Shown here piece by piece: positions 49,303-59,319 of a DNA stretch of 64,000 nt. Position numbers and translations under genes: made by a program. Positions within the stretch are counted from its first letter, which is position 1, and each line of letters starts with the position of its first letter. The notes beneath the pieces are model-generated. The model did no database searches. It saw only the letters and a program-made list of their open reading frames with translations, and was not told where the DNA came from. The DNA lies in assembly GCA_036897625.1 (NCBI GenBank), contig JAYMTA010000013.1, positions 1 to 64,000 of the forward strand. The letters are read 5' to 3'. This stretch comes from Pelargonium cotyledonis (taxonomy: Eukaryota; Streptophyta; Magnoliopsida; Geraniales; Geraniaceae).

Positions 49303-49923
49303 TTAATCTTGTAAACTTATTGAGATTAAAAAGGGAAAAAGGCATGCAAACAAAAAGAAATAACCTATCAGTAAAAGAACATGATACCATTCTGTCTCAA
49401 TAGAAGTAGCAAAAAGGATCAGAGGTAATAAAGTAGGTAAAGTGGTTACAGTCTTCAAGCTGTTCCTAAGATTGCTAGCTCCTATTCCAAGAGCTAAGGA
49501 AGAATGAATTCCACACAAGATTGTCAATACAAGAGTCCCTAAGATAATGTTTAAGCAATCCATTGCGAATCGATCAAATTGATAGATCGATTGTAGGATT
49601 GGGAAAGCAAATAAAAGGCAACTAATTTGAATAAACCAATGCCCTGCTAATTGTATGAGTAAAATCCTTGGCAAACAAAATGAGCTTAAAAAATACAATT
49701 CTAGCGTACCATTTTCTTTTTCATTTTTAAGAAAGTCTGTGGAAAGAAAGGAGAACAAGAGTGAGATCCAAATGAAACCTAAATGGAAATGACATAAAAA
49801 GTTTTGTTCAAAACCAAGGATTAAAGGTATTATAACTATATATGACAGAAACAAGGAAAAACTGATGATTGGTGTGGAGGATAGAATTTGTTTATAATAG
49901 ATTTTAAAAAGGGATTTTCTCAT
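49303..49923 (-). CDS. ccmB: CcmB, membrane subunit of the cytochrome c maturation ABC complex (mitochondrial)
   Basis: CcmB forms the membrane part of the CcmA-CcmB transporter that works with CcmC and CcmF in attaching haem to c-type cytochromes; in plants it is encoded and sits in the mitochondrial inner membrane. The frame from ATG at 49921-49923 to TAA at 49303 has 206 codons, the length I recall for seed-plant ccmB. An in-frame TTG three codons upstream is not a likely start, because homologues begin at the MRK/MRR-type methionine. Family landmarks are visible: STPIISFSLFLSYIV (16-30), FLCHFHLG (42-49), NGTLELY (71-77), LCGIHSSLALGI (136-147), SIETEW (174-179) and the C-terminal SISLQD. 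I see six hydrophobic segments near 19-37, 44-60, 87-111, 123-146, 160-172 and 180-203. No break is seen. Several sites that angiosperms must edit already carry Leu, Ile or Phe, for example TLPTLLPLILF (161-171) and LLLIGYFFLF (183-192). It has no gene neighbour within the window. Confidence 0.97.
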   Translation of the reverse strand: MRKSLFKIYYKQILSSTPIISFSLFLSYIVIIPLILGFEQNFLCHFHLGFIWISLLFSFLSTDFLKNEKENGTLELYFLSSFCLPRILLIQLAGHWFIQISCLLFAFPILQSIYQFDRFAMDCLNIILGTLVLTILCGIHSSLALGIGASNLRNSLKTVTTLPTLLPLILFATSIETEWYHVLLLIGYFFLFACLFPFLISISLQD

Positions 49924-49973
49924 TTTTACCAACTATCTTAGTTTTCTTCTAACAATTAAGCGTTCCTTGTCGT

Positions 49974-50002
49974 GTACCGACTTTATTTACGAAATAAGGT
50001 AC
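49974..50002 (-). promoter_or_regulatory. Hairpin in the presumed ccmB 5' untranslated region
   Basis: A 21-base segment (49980-50000) folds into a 9-bp stem, ACTTTATTT against AAATAAGGT with one G-T pair, around the loop ACG. An alternative outer pairing uses GTACC (49974-49978) and GGTAC (49998-50002). It lies about 50 bases upstream of the ccmB start on its coding strand, so it could mark or protect a transcript end. That role is inference. I could not identify a promoter core with confidence. Confidence 0.4.
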
Positions 50003-50803
50003 TCAATATAAGCGTCTGAACTTTAATTTAACTAAAACCAATTACTAATTGTAGTATTATCACAACACAATCCCTAACCCTTTTTACTGAGGCTCCCCTG
50101 GGTTCTAGTCAAATTGAATTTCTCTTTTTCGTGTATGTACAGTATACTTATTTAGAAAACCTATCATTATCAGAAGTGTATTATTAATTGGTAAGGTAAA
50201 ATTACTTACAACAGACATTATTGACAAAAGTAGTAATAGTACTCTACTTCTAAAGGAGCCTTCAATCCTTTCCTCTCATCTTGCTTAAGGTTAATAAAGC
50301 ACCGATCAAATAAAAAGAATACTGAGGTGGGGGTTCTTACTTAGTAAAAGTCGTTCTTACTGGCTTTTGTCCCAGTTATACTTATATTATCATTACCCAA
50401 GCTTCTCTTGAAATATATCTAGACTATAAGCACATGAATACCCCCGGAATCCTATTATCCAAAAAGCTTCTTATTTGTAAAACTGGTATAATATTCTTCT
50501 TGTTTGGTATACTAAATAGCGAGTTTTTAAATCTCAGGGAAGTTTATGTTTTTAATGATCAAGAAGTTACAGAAACTGGGGACACGGGCCTCTCCTTATC
50601 CCCTTTTTTGCTGTTAAGGGAGCTTGAGAACTCTTTATTTCAAGACGTTTGCTATAAATTTCCGACTAATAATAAATAATAAGAGTGGTAATCCTTTTTT
50701 ATTGCGTAAGTTCAATTACAGTATTTAATCGATTTGGTATATTCCTTAGTCGGAATTTATTGATTCTTTGTTATTCCCTACTAGACATTTGTTAAAAAGA
50801 GGT

Positions 50804-50833
50804 TTACTTAAACCACTCCGTCACTGCGCCCTT
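50804..50833 (-). pseudogene. tRNA-Ser-like 5' fragment
   Basis: On the minus strand GGGCGCAGTGACGGAGTGG then TTTAAG resembles the first 25-30 bases of a class II tRNA (serine type, GCCGAGTGGTTTAAGG). Nothing resembling its 3' half follows. Confidence 0.35.
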
Positions 50834-51064
50834 TTTGAATTGTTAGATATACTAGGGCTTAGGTTTCTATTAGAATTAAAGTACTCTTGGATTTGACTCT
50901 TAATCCGGGTTGCCCTTTTACTTTATCTTTAAACTAGATTGTATACCAGTTTGTACTGTGATAAGTAGGTTCTTTATAATTTTTTTGTTGTATACCTAAT
51001 TGAGATTTGTTTTTTGTATACCATAAAACTAGCAAAGATTCCGTGTTTGTACCATATATAAATT

Positions 51065-51089
51065 AACCTATTCTTTTTAATAAATCCTG
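51065..51089 (+). repeat. 25-bp direct repeat, arm 1
   Basis: An exact 25-base match, from AACCTATTC through AAATCCTG, to 58094-58118. Flanking bases diverge on both sides. Confidence 0.8.
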
Positions 51090-52771
51090 TACTAACAATT
51101 ATACCTTGATAGAGCTGCTAAAGGCCCCGTTAGTACCTTTTTTTATTGATTGTGATCTATTTGGTATCTTTATTATACTTGTAATTCTTAGCTGAGTATG
51201 CTTCTTCGGAATCTTTCTTTTTGTTAGAGGAGTCCTTCTTTGCTTTGCCTTAGTTCATCTTGTTTGGCAATACTAGGATTCTGGGTACTTTCTCTATGTT
51301 TTTGTTTATGTAATCTGTATCCACGTATATCAAGGGTGCTCCCTATAATGTTTATATAAACCCTTTTGGGCCCACGGTAGGAATAAAATTTAACTTACGT
51401 ATCAGCATGAAATACTGTCTTTATCGGTATTAGAGCCCTCCTAAGCGAAATTTTATTGGAAGGTAAGAATTAAAAAAAAGTAGCACGCTTGAGGCTATAG
51501 TTAAGTCTAGGGTTTAATTTATTTGTACAGCCCCTTTCGTGCACGATAAGCATGCTTTAAAACATTTTATGGATGATTGATAGCTTCTAAATTGTATCCA
51601 GTAATTCTCTTGAATCAAAAACCTTGAACTCTTCAAAAGAATCGCGGATACTGCGCCATTTATGCTTTTAATAAATAATATCAGTAAAGCCCTCTTTCAC
51701 AGAAACTTATAGGAGCTTGTTTATAGAAAAAGGGTGCCAGTATTTTGTGCTTATCAAGTGTCCCTACCTTAGGAATCCCTTTTTAAGCCGTGCCTTTAGA
51801 ATAATTAAATCTTAATAGTAGTAATTTATTAGACTATGATAAAAAAGGATTCAACTACCACAATTAGCAGTAATACGATCCATGTTAAACGAGAAATCCT
51901 GGATCAAAGTTCTATTGTATGCCAATATCGTAATACAAGAAAGTCTACAAATTCTATCTCAGTTAGAGTATACGAATAGAGCTTTCCTTTTAGATTGTTG
52001 AACACCAAAATCTCCCCCTTATTCATAGTAATTTTTAATAATTTTTTTTTGTTTTTCTTTAAATTTAAGACAATAGGAAGAGCCGCTGACTATAAATTTT
52101 TCGTCTTCTCATAGCTTCCATAACCGGATCCACTGGTCTATCTGAATATGGAATAAAAGAGGCAATTCACTGAGGAACTCCAAGAAATTTAGGAAAAACT
52201 ATGGAATCTGAACTATACCTTATTCTATGTTTTGCCCAAAACCTATTTATTGATGATGTACTCTTAATAGGTACGAGACCTTTTGTTACACTATAAATTA
52301 AATTGAGTAAAGTAAATTTAAGTGATAGATTTTTCTATCTAGGAAAAGAGTTTTATCCTTTGAACTAACAGTAATATACGAAGTAAGCGGCTCCCGTAGA
52401 AAAAAGTGTAAGTAATCCTAAACAAGAGTTCTATAATTTTATTATTATTTTTCTTTTCCTTATATAATCGTATCACCCGAAAGAAATAAGGATTTCCAAG
52501 TCTATAGATTTATAGTCAGGTAGGATATTGCGACATACAAAAAAAGACTTAGGTGTTTGTTAATCAATTCTAACTATCTACTCGGTTCCTATTGTTGAGG
52601 AGTTCTTATTGCAGCGCTGATAGTAGCTATTCATCCAAGGTCAAAACACAGGAAATCCTTCCTAACCGAATTGGATAAATCCATATACTATACAAATATG
52701 TGGATAAAGTTAAAAGAGGCCAGAGCCCCCCTATAATAACTGTGTACTAATACACCGATAATATACACCCC

Positions 52772-52837
52772 GTTGGATAGCAAACTAAACTTAGTTAATG
52801 CCTTTTTGACCATTGTGCAAAGGTGCAAATCCTAACA
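52772..52837 (+). pseudogene. tRNA-Gln relic 4 (degraded)
   Basis: CCTTTTTGACC followed by TTGTGCAAAGGTGCAAATCC tracks the anticodon-to-T-arm part of tRNA-Gln. The upstream TTGGATAGC is a weak match to its 5' end. This is the most degraded of the proposed glutamine copies. Confidence 0.4.
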
Positions 52838-52839
52838 AA

Positions 52840-54995
52840 TTAGTAGTTTTACGTCCTAAAGAAGCCCTTAGCTTAGACTTGCTCTGAAAAACCTCAAACC
52901 TATAGAAAACACTTAGGACACAGAAAATCTGGAATAACAAAAAGCCTACTAAAAGGGACCGGGGAAGTACTATTACTTTCTATTACTTTAAAGCTTCCCT
53001 TATACACTTTGTTTTATTAAGTAAAAAGCTTTAGAAAAAGGTAATGGATCCATATATTTAAAAGGCTCTAAAAGCTGGCTTTAGTACTAGAATTAGAAAT
53101 TTTTTATGGTACCCATTTTTATTAAATAGTTATAGGAAATCTCTAAGAATTCAAGGTATAGTTACTTACCACTTAAGGGAAACGAAGGGCCCTTTTTTAT
53201 AGCTTCTAAAAGCCCTTTTATAACTAATGTATTTAAGGCTTGAAGCTAACTAAATTACCTTAGCTCTATCTCCTCAGCAAACTTAATAGCATAAGTTCAA
53301 AAGAGGACCTCTAAACAAGGATGGAGTACAGTACTACTCAAAAACACTTTGGATTCCTGTAATTTATATTATTACACTTAATTTAGGACTCCCAGAAAAG
53401 GAGAAGTAGAACTCGTAAAAATGTTCTTAGACCACTTGTTAAAGCAAGAAAAAGTCCTTGCTGTTAGTATTCCAGGACTTCATACCCTTTTAGTAGAGGG
53501 ACCCGCGGGTAAAACGGGGGCTCCTTTTCGTCGGTTATTACCAAATGTCCTAAAGCTTGAAAATCAATTACACTCTATGTTTAATTGATGAAGCGCGCTT
53601 TCCCTTATACTTTATCCCCCCCCCTTGGATATAATATAACCTAGAACAACTCTATCAAAGTACTTTAACGCCACAGTAGAATACACCAATAAAGAATCCA
53701 TTTAATACGACTCTCTCTTACTCTGAAGTTTCGCTATTCCTAAGTACATTCTATATTATAAGCCTCCTTTAGATTCTTACGAGCTCAAAATTGACTCTAC
53801 TTTCTAACTTCCTAAGTTTCTTCTAAAACCCGTTTACGTTAACAGGGTGCAAAGACCTAATGAGCAGGAAAGCTACACCGTATAGATAACAGCTCTGATA
53901 TTAGCTTTTTCTAAAAGTTAAGGCGTGCACGAACGGCCCTTTTGCAAATTAAAGGCTTTATTTTTGTTGCAGATCTAGTAAATCAAGAAACTTCTTTAAG
54001 TATAAGAGTTAATTCTAGCTAACTTATCGGAGAATCCACACAAAAACATCGTTGGAATTTTACTGCATCAAGCTTTTGCTCTATTTTTACGAGATTCCAT
54101 AATTATTGCTGTCTTAGTTTAGATGTACAGCGCCCAGAGGCTCCTAAAGATTAGATCTACAACAAGTTTAACAATTACTAAAATAGGAGTCTTAATGTTT
54201 TTATTCATGTAGAAGTAGCTTCCTTCTTAGAAACCTAGCGGGTTACTAGCTAAACATTATTGCTCCCGGGACTACTCGTTTTCTCAACTTAACTAAAAAT
54301 CTAGATACTTGTTTATACCTTCCTATTCTAGGGGCCCTCAAAAAGCCTAGAGAGTTCATAGCAAAAGGAGTTCTTATGGGTCCAGTTAGTATGTAAATCC
54401 GGTTATACTTCATTTATTTTGAAATCCTGATCCAGGTTAAATGTAATGCTCACAAGAACTCTGACTAGTAGGAAAACCCAGAATAGAATACCAGTAACAG
54501 GGGCTACTGAAAAGGCTAAGCTAAATCTATTATAATGTAAAGGATAGGTGCCTTTAGGGTTTAGAGCAAAACGCTTGAAGAGATCCCACAATTAAAAAAT
54601 AAATGTATTATAAAGAGGACTCTCCTTTTAAACATATATTATAACTGAATTTAATATTATATCTATCCTTTAACACTAGAGAAACTCATTATAGCAAGAC
54701 CTTTTAAATTATGAGCTTGAAATATCCAAGAATTGTGAAATGTTCCTAACTTTACTAACATTACTACCATTATAGGTATAGTAGACTTAGGGTAGAGGAG
54801 CCTGTCAGCTAAAATAGAAGCAAGAAATAAGGCCCTATCCACTTTTGATATAGCACAGGAGAAGGCTCTACCTGCGGTGGATTTATTGACTCTAGTGTAA
54901 CTTGGAACCCCCTAAACCTCTTTCAAAATTAGGACCCAATTTCAGTCTGAGACACTCACTCTAATATTACTTTAAAGTTTATTCTGTATCAGTTT
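52840..54995. other. Gene-free spacer
   Basis: GGGCCC at 53187-53192 and 54332-54337, and C9 at 53616-53624. No gene or RNA was recognised. Confidence 0.5.
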
Positions 54996-55005
54996 TCCTT
55001 CGTTA

Positions 55006-55082
55006 GTCATATAATTTGAACCCTCGACTTATCCCTAATTGCATCTATGCTTTAACCAAGCAACGTTTAAAATCAAACCACT
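55006..55082 (-). pseudogene. tRNA-like relic, type unassigned
   Basis: The minus strand shows GCTTGGTTAAAGC (D-arm-like) and GTCGAGGGTTCAAATTATA (T-arm-like) about 30 bases apart. The T-stem no longer pairs, and no anticodon can be read. Confidence 0.4.
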
Positions 55083-55095
55083 ATAGGCCCTTAAG

Positions 55096-55180
55096 AAGAA
55101 AAAACTTTTTTAGAACGGGTTCTTTAACTAAGCTCAGATATTAAAGTGTTAGCACTTTCTAAAGCCAGTACCAATAATTA
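55096..55180 (+). repeat. Dispersed repeat pair, copy 2 (partner at 16840-16942)
   Basis: Same ordered words as the partner, with about 18 fewer bases overall. It begins right beside a tRNA-like relic. Confidence 0.7.
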
Positions 55181-55184
55181 ACCC

Positions 55185-56888
55185 TTTTTATATTACAAGA
55201 TATACTTTCTGGATTTACGGGGTTCTATCCGTAAGCTAAGAATACCCGGGTCTACAGCAACCTTAACTTTTTACTAAAAATTCTTTATCTCCTAAACAAT
55301 ATGGAATTGGAAACCTAAAAACAATAGCAACTTTTCTATTTTTATTTGTCTACTCTACTCGCTTTCATATTTCATATTAGCTATACTTGTAATCTCTATA
55401 TTGGTAGCTTTTTAAGGTTCCCTTAGTCGAATTATTACTCTTTGAAGCTTGCAAGTGCCTCTCTCTCCGAGCAGAACTTTACTTACTACTTATGCCTTTT
55501 TTCTATTGGCGTATATTAAGGAATTAGAATTAGGGCAACCAGTATGAGCAGATCCAAGTCTTTATATTATGTTATTTTAGAGTTTTCACTTTATTGTTTA
55601 ACGCAAGGAAGTCTAGATCTTACTAGAGTAAACTATCTAATTTAGTACGGAAACTACTCTCATTTCCTAGGAGCATTCCTTTTCAACAAAGTTGTATTAC
55701 ACCATAACGATAATTATAAAAATATGGGGCCCCTCTTAAAGCCAAATACAATATTCAATATTTAGTTAACTAACCAAACTCTAGTTTATATTTGTACAAA
55801 GACACACATTTATTTATTAAGAGAGCTTCCCTATTTTGCAACTTCCCCACCGCACCAAGTCACTACAATTTCTAAACGAGTCCTGCAGCAAGTAAAAGAG
55901 CCCATATATTTCATAAAGCATCTCATCTCAGCAATCATAATCTAATTAATTGAATCCACGAAAAGTATAAGATAAAACACAATATATGTACTGGACCTAG
56001 TCATCTTTTTACTAGAATCTCGGTTTATAAGACCTCTTGCTACCTACAAGAAGTTCCCGATTTACCTACCGATACAAAAACAGGAATTTTTATTTACAGT
56101 AGGATCCCTCTAAGGAGGTAGAAGGATAATTTCTATTTGATTTATTATTTTATAATATACAACCCACATAGATAGTGAGGAAATCTCAGAGCCAAATACA
56201 CCCATGTAGGACTTCTATAGAATTGACTCTTAACTCTTATAAAACTCAATTCACTTTACTCGGATAATTAAGATATCTCTTTCTTTTGAAGAGAAGAGCA
56301 AAAAGGATTCTTGTCCAGGGTTATCTAGGTGTGTTCTTTGGTTTTTATGGGTTCACTAACAGTTATCCCCGAGTTTATTGTGATGTTGGGTATTCGGTCT
56401 ATTTAAAAACTCTAGAGAGGGGCCTTCGTGTTAACTAAGTCACTTTCTACACCTCAAGTTGGAGAATAGGTACGGGAAAGTTATTTCATACTTTATATAT
56501 TATTAAAGTTTATTTTTACCCTTTTTAAATAATGTTTTTATGGCAAAAGAATCACTATAAGTAGATTTAATGGAGTCTAGAAACAAGATTTAATATCCTT
56601 CCTTAATTCAGCATAAAAAAAACTGAAGATATAGTTCATAAAAAGTAAAATCTACAAGACTCTCCTTTTACGTTAAGTCCCTCAAATAGTACAATATAGT
56701 GTGGAATCTTTTAAAGCTGACTTGTCTTATTACACTAACTAGTATTAGTATATAACCTTTAATAAAACTGGAATTTAAAGCCCTTTCCTTGAAACTTCTC
56801 CTGAGGGTATAGTAGTAAATCTTTAAAGTGTTTTACAACTACTAAAAAGTAGAAAGCGCTTACTTAACTTATAGGAAAAGGGTTAAAG
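55185..56888. other. Gene-free spacer
   Basis: Contains GGGGCCCC at 55726-55733. No coding or RNA gene was recognised. Confidence 0.5.
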
Positions 56889-56889
56889 A

Positions 56890-56965
56890 TTGAATGCAGG
56901 GCTCGAACCTATGACATACAAGCTCAGGACTCTTTTTCTTACCTAATGAAAGTAGGAATTACATT
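56890..56965 (-). pseudogene. tRNA-like relic, type unassigned
   Basis: The minus strand has ATTAGGTAAGA in the D position and CATAGGTTCGAGCCCTGC in the T position, at tRNA spacing. The T-stem pairs at only two of five positions. The middle (GAGTCCTGAGCTTG) allows no sure anticodon. Confidence 0.45.
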
Positions 56966-57164
56966 GCGAAGAGATTCTTCAAGGGTTAGCGACATTAAGA
57001 CGTAGGCTTGTTATTGCACTAGAGTTTTATGAAAGTGTAAAGAATAATATTAGTTAACTTGGTTAGTATTTGAGGCTTCGGTTGTAGTAACTATCTTTAT
57101 CCAAAACATAGTCGGGAGCTATCCTGGGCTGGGGTGTCTCTAAAAATTGAAATGGGGGAGCGGA

Positions 57165-57255
57165 GGGTACAGAGCAGATTAACCTGAAGATAAGTAAGAC
57201 ACGGAAACTTCCCTATCCTAGTCTTTTGCTCTAACCAACGGAGCTTTATGAGCCC
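57165..57255 (-). pseudogene. tRNA-Phe-like relic with an intact D-arm
   Basis: The minus strand starts GGGCTCATAAAGCTCCGTTG then GTTAGAGCAAAAGACT. The D-stem GCTC/GAGC pairs perfectly, and the run GTTAGAGCAAA-GACT with a following TCCGTGTC matches plant tRNA-Phe. A small insertion disrupts the anticodon arm, and the T-arm (CAGGTTAATCTG) is degraded. Confidence 0.5.
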
Positions 57256-57259
57256 TTTT

Positions 57260-57850
57260 TTCACATGGGTTTCCATCTCATATTGGGTTTAGTTTTATCT
57301 AACTACAACCCTTTATATCCCGTTTTACAGCCGGAACCCTATTATGTTGATTTAATAAAATTACGTTTTAGAAAACCTTACTTAATACATTTCTTGAATA
57401 AAATGTAGGGATTTATTAAGCTCTAGTCTTGGTGAAGCTCTCTATTTCTAATATTTAAACCTCGGAATACGGGACCCTTAATTTGCTTTTAAGAAAAAGG
57501 CCTTTCCTAGATTTAACTCAAGACTCAGACTAACTGATTTTTTTCAATCTATACAATGTTATACTTTAAAAGCGGAATACTACCTTATTTTTGTAATTTT
57601 ATGTCATGTCAACCGCAACGCAAAAAATCTTCATATGCCTCTTTTTAATCCAATTACTTACTGTCTTGTTGAGCAAATATAGCTAGCCCTTCTTTTCTGT
57701 CTTTGAGGGGTGCCCGCTTATACATATGAGACATATATGATTCCTTTCTTGTCAGGGTTCAGGCTATCGTATCATAGAATTAGGAATGAAATCACTTAAA
57801 TATAAATATAAAAATGTTTACCTTCTTTCTTCTTTCAATAGTGTTATTAT
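57260..57850. other. Gene-free spacer
   Basis: Between two tRNA relics; nothing recognised. Confidence 0.5.
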
Positions 57851-57852
57851 AT

Positions 57853-57915
57853 ATAGTATAGCCAAGTGATAATCAGTTAAAAGCATGCAAAGGTTCGAAT
57901 GCTTTTACTTCAGTA
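57853..57915 (+). pseudogene. tRNA-Gln relic 5, anticodon arm deleted
   Basis: The 5' part (AGTATAGCCAAGTG) and 3' part (GCATGCAAAGGTTCGAAT, then CTTTTACTTCAGTA) match mitochondrial tRNA-Gln well, but the anticodon arm is missing between them. One base change creates a new 8-bp hairpin, AAAAGCAT (57879-57886) with ATGCTTTT (57899-57906). Confidence 0.65.
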
Positions 57916-58093
57916 AAAAAGTGAGATTCATCTTCTTAGAAGATTTTGAGGAGTTATTCTACTATTTAAGCTATACGGGGCGGTTTCATCTAAACAAAAG
58001 AAACGCTTTAGATTTCCCAGGTATTTCATATATATATAAGTTAAAATGTTCTAACTTTACTCTTCTAATCTTACTTTTACCAAGATTATGTAT

Positions 58094-58118
58094 AACCTAT
58101 TCTTTTTAATAAATCCTG
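58094..58118 (+). repeat. 25-bp direct repeat, arm 2
   Basis: Exact second copy of 51065-51089, about 180 bases downstream of a tRNA-Gln relic. Confidence 0.8.
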
Positions 58119-58196
58119 GAATTGGCATTATACAGTAGTTTAGGGCTCTATGGTATTCCTATAATTTCCGATTTCCAACACATAGAATTATTAACT

Positions 58197-58250
58197 TAGA
58201 CAGGGCTTGAACCTGCAGCTTAGTACTCTGTTATGACAAAAAGTAATCGG
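58197..58250 (-). pseudogene. Initiator tRNA-Met-like 3' half
   Basis: The minus strand reads GTCATAACAGAG then GCTGCAGGTTCAAGCCCTGT. The T-stem GCAGG/CCTGT pairs at all five positions, and the anticodon-loop word TCATAA plus CTGCAGGTTC suggests the initiator methionine tRNA. No matching 5' half was found. Confidence 0.45.
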
Positions 58251-58254
58251 CCAA

Positions 58255-59220
58255 AGAATGGACTCCCTTAATAAAAAAGTAATGTATTTTTTCAACTCTC
58301 ATCCGAGCAAACAAACCATTGCCTTGAGTGTTTCATTTTTCGAGTTTTCAAGTCAGGAATATATTCATTACAGGGCCCTCTTATATAATAGGGAACTCGT
58401 GCCACTTTTGTGATAAGTGCTAACAATTAATGAAAATATCATACATCTACGAAATATTGCAGGATAGCTCCTATTTAAATTCTTCTTAAATTCTTCTTTG
58501 TATTTCATTTTCCTTTGATCTCCGGGTGTATAGCTCTGTTGGGTTTAGTTTAAATATTTCTTATCTTAGGGGATTCTCTTTTACTTTATAGCACTCTTCT
58601 TTGTAGTTTGCTTATATAAATAGAAAATAATAGGTAACTGCAGGCGAACCCCTTTGTACACGCTTAGACTTTCTTTTTAGTTAATTTCCTTTATAGAAGT
58701 GAAATCTTTTGGTAAAAGTTAGTTGAATATAGATAAATAATTACGGGGGATGTGTCCTCCATTCTACAATGCTTCTCACTTGCAGCAGGACTACTTAATA
58801 GTTTAAAAGGCTTTAATTAATATAAATCTATGTGATTTGTTCTATATACCTGGCAGGGAGGAATCGTAAATGATTCTTTTGCAAGAGGGGAGGAATCACT
58901 TATAAAAGATTTTGCCGAGTCCTTTAGTACTAGAAAATCCTGCTTTTGACCCAGGTTTGAGGTGTATACTCCGTACACCCGCCTTTCTTTTGTTTGTAAT
59001 GTGGTATTACCTGTCTATATAGTCCTCCTCGGTATCCCATCTCATAAGTATCCCGCTTTTTGTATCTTCTCTATATAGAATAAAAAGTCAACAAAACGCA
59101 AAACCTTCTCTTCAAGAATAGTTATCCGCAAGCCCACGTTTAGCAAGTCTTCTAGCAAGCTCTAATATAGTATTATGCCCTTTATTCAAGGCCACCTAAG
59201 GTAATCCGACTCTTGAGGGG
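58255..59220. other. Gene-free spacer
   Basis: GGGCCC at 58373-58378 and AAATTCTTCTT doubled at 58477-58498. No gene was recognised. Confidence 0.5.
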
Positions 59221-59222
59221 TA

Positions 59223-59319
59223 GTTCATACACTTTAAAATCAATTGGGTAAAGTGGCATCCAACTAAGACGAATAGCGACGGTTCAAATCCTACCGTTGT
59301 AGAGTCCAAAAGTATGAAC
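59223..59319 (+). ncRNA. Cloverleaf-like structured element
   Basis: An 8-bp closing stem, GTTCATAC (59223-59230) with GTATGAAC (59312-59319), encloses a D-arm-like hairpin and a T-arm-like hairpin. The first pairs ACTTTA (59231-59236) with TAAAGT (59249-59254); its loop contains AATTGGG. The second pairs ACGGT (59279-59283) with ACCGT (59293-59297); its loop contains TCAAAT. The middle arm is weak. At 97 bases it is longer than a standard tRNA, and the T-arm register is shifted. It may be a rearranged tRNA relic that has kept or regained fold, or coincidence. Expression is unknown. Confidence 0.4.

Larger units (their letters stand above)
49924..52770. other. Gene-free spacer upstream of ccmB
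   Basis: Besides the hairpin near the ccmB start, it holds GGGCCC at 51368-51373 and a possible tRNA-Ser 5'-end relic. The 81-codon plus frame at 50434-50679 has no recognisable motif. Confidence 0.5.

Noticed and set aside
49924-49932. Three-codon N-terminal extension of ccmB starting at TTG
   Set aside because: The ATG at 49921-49923 gives the 206-residue length usual for the family and matches the usual N-terminus.
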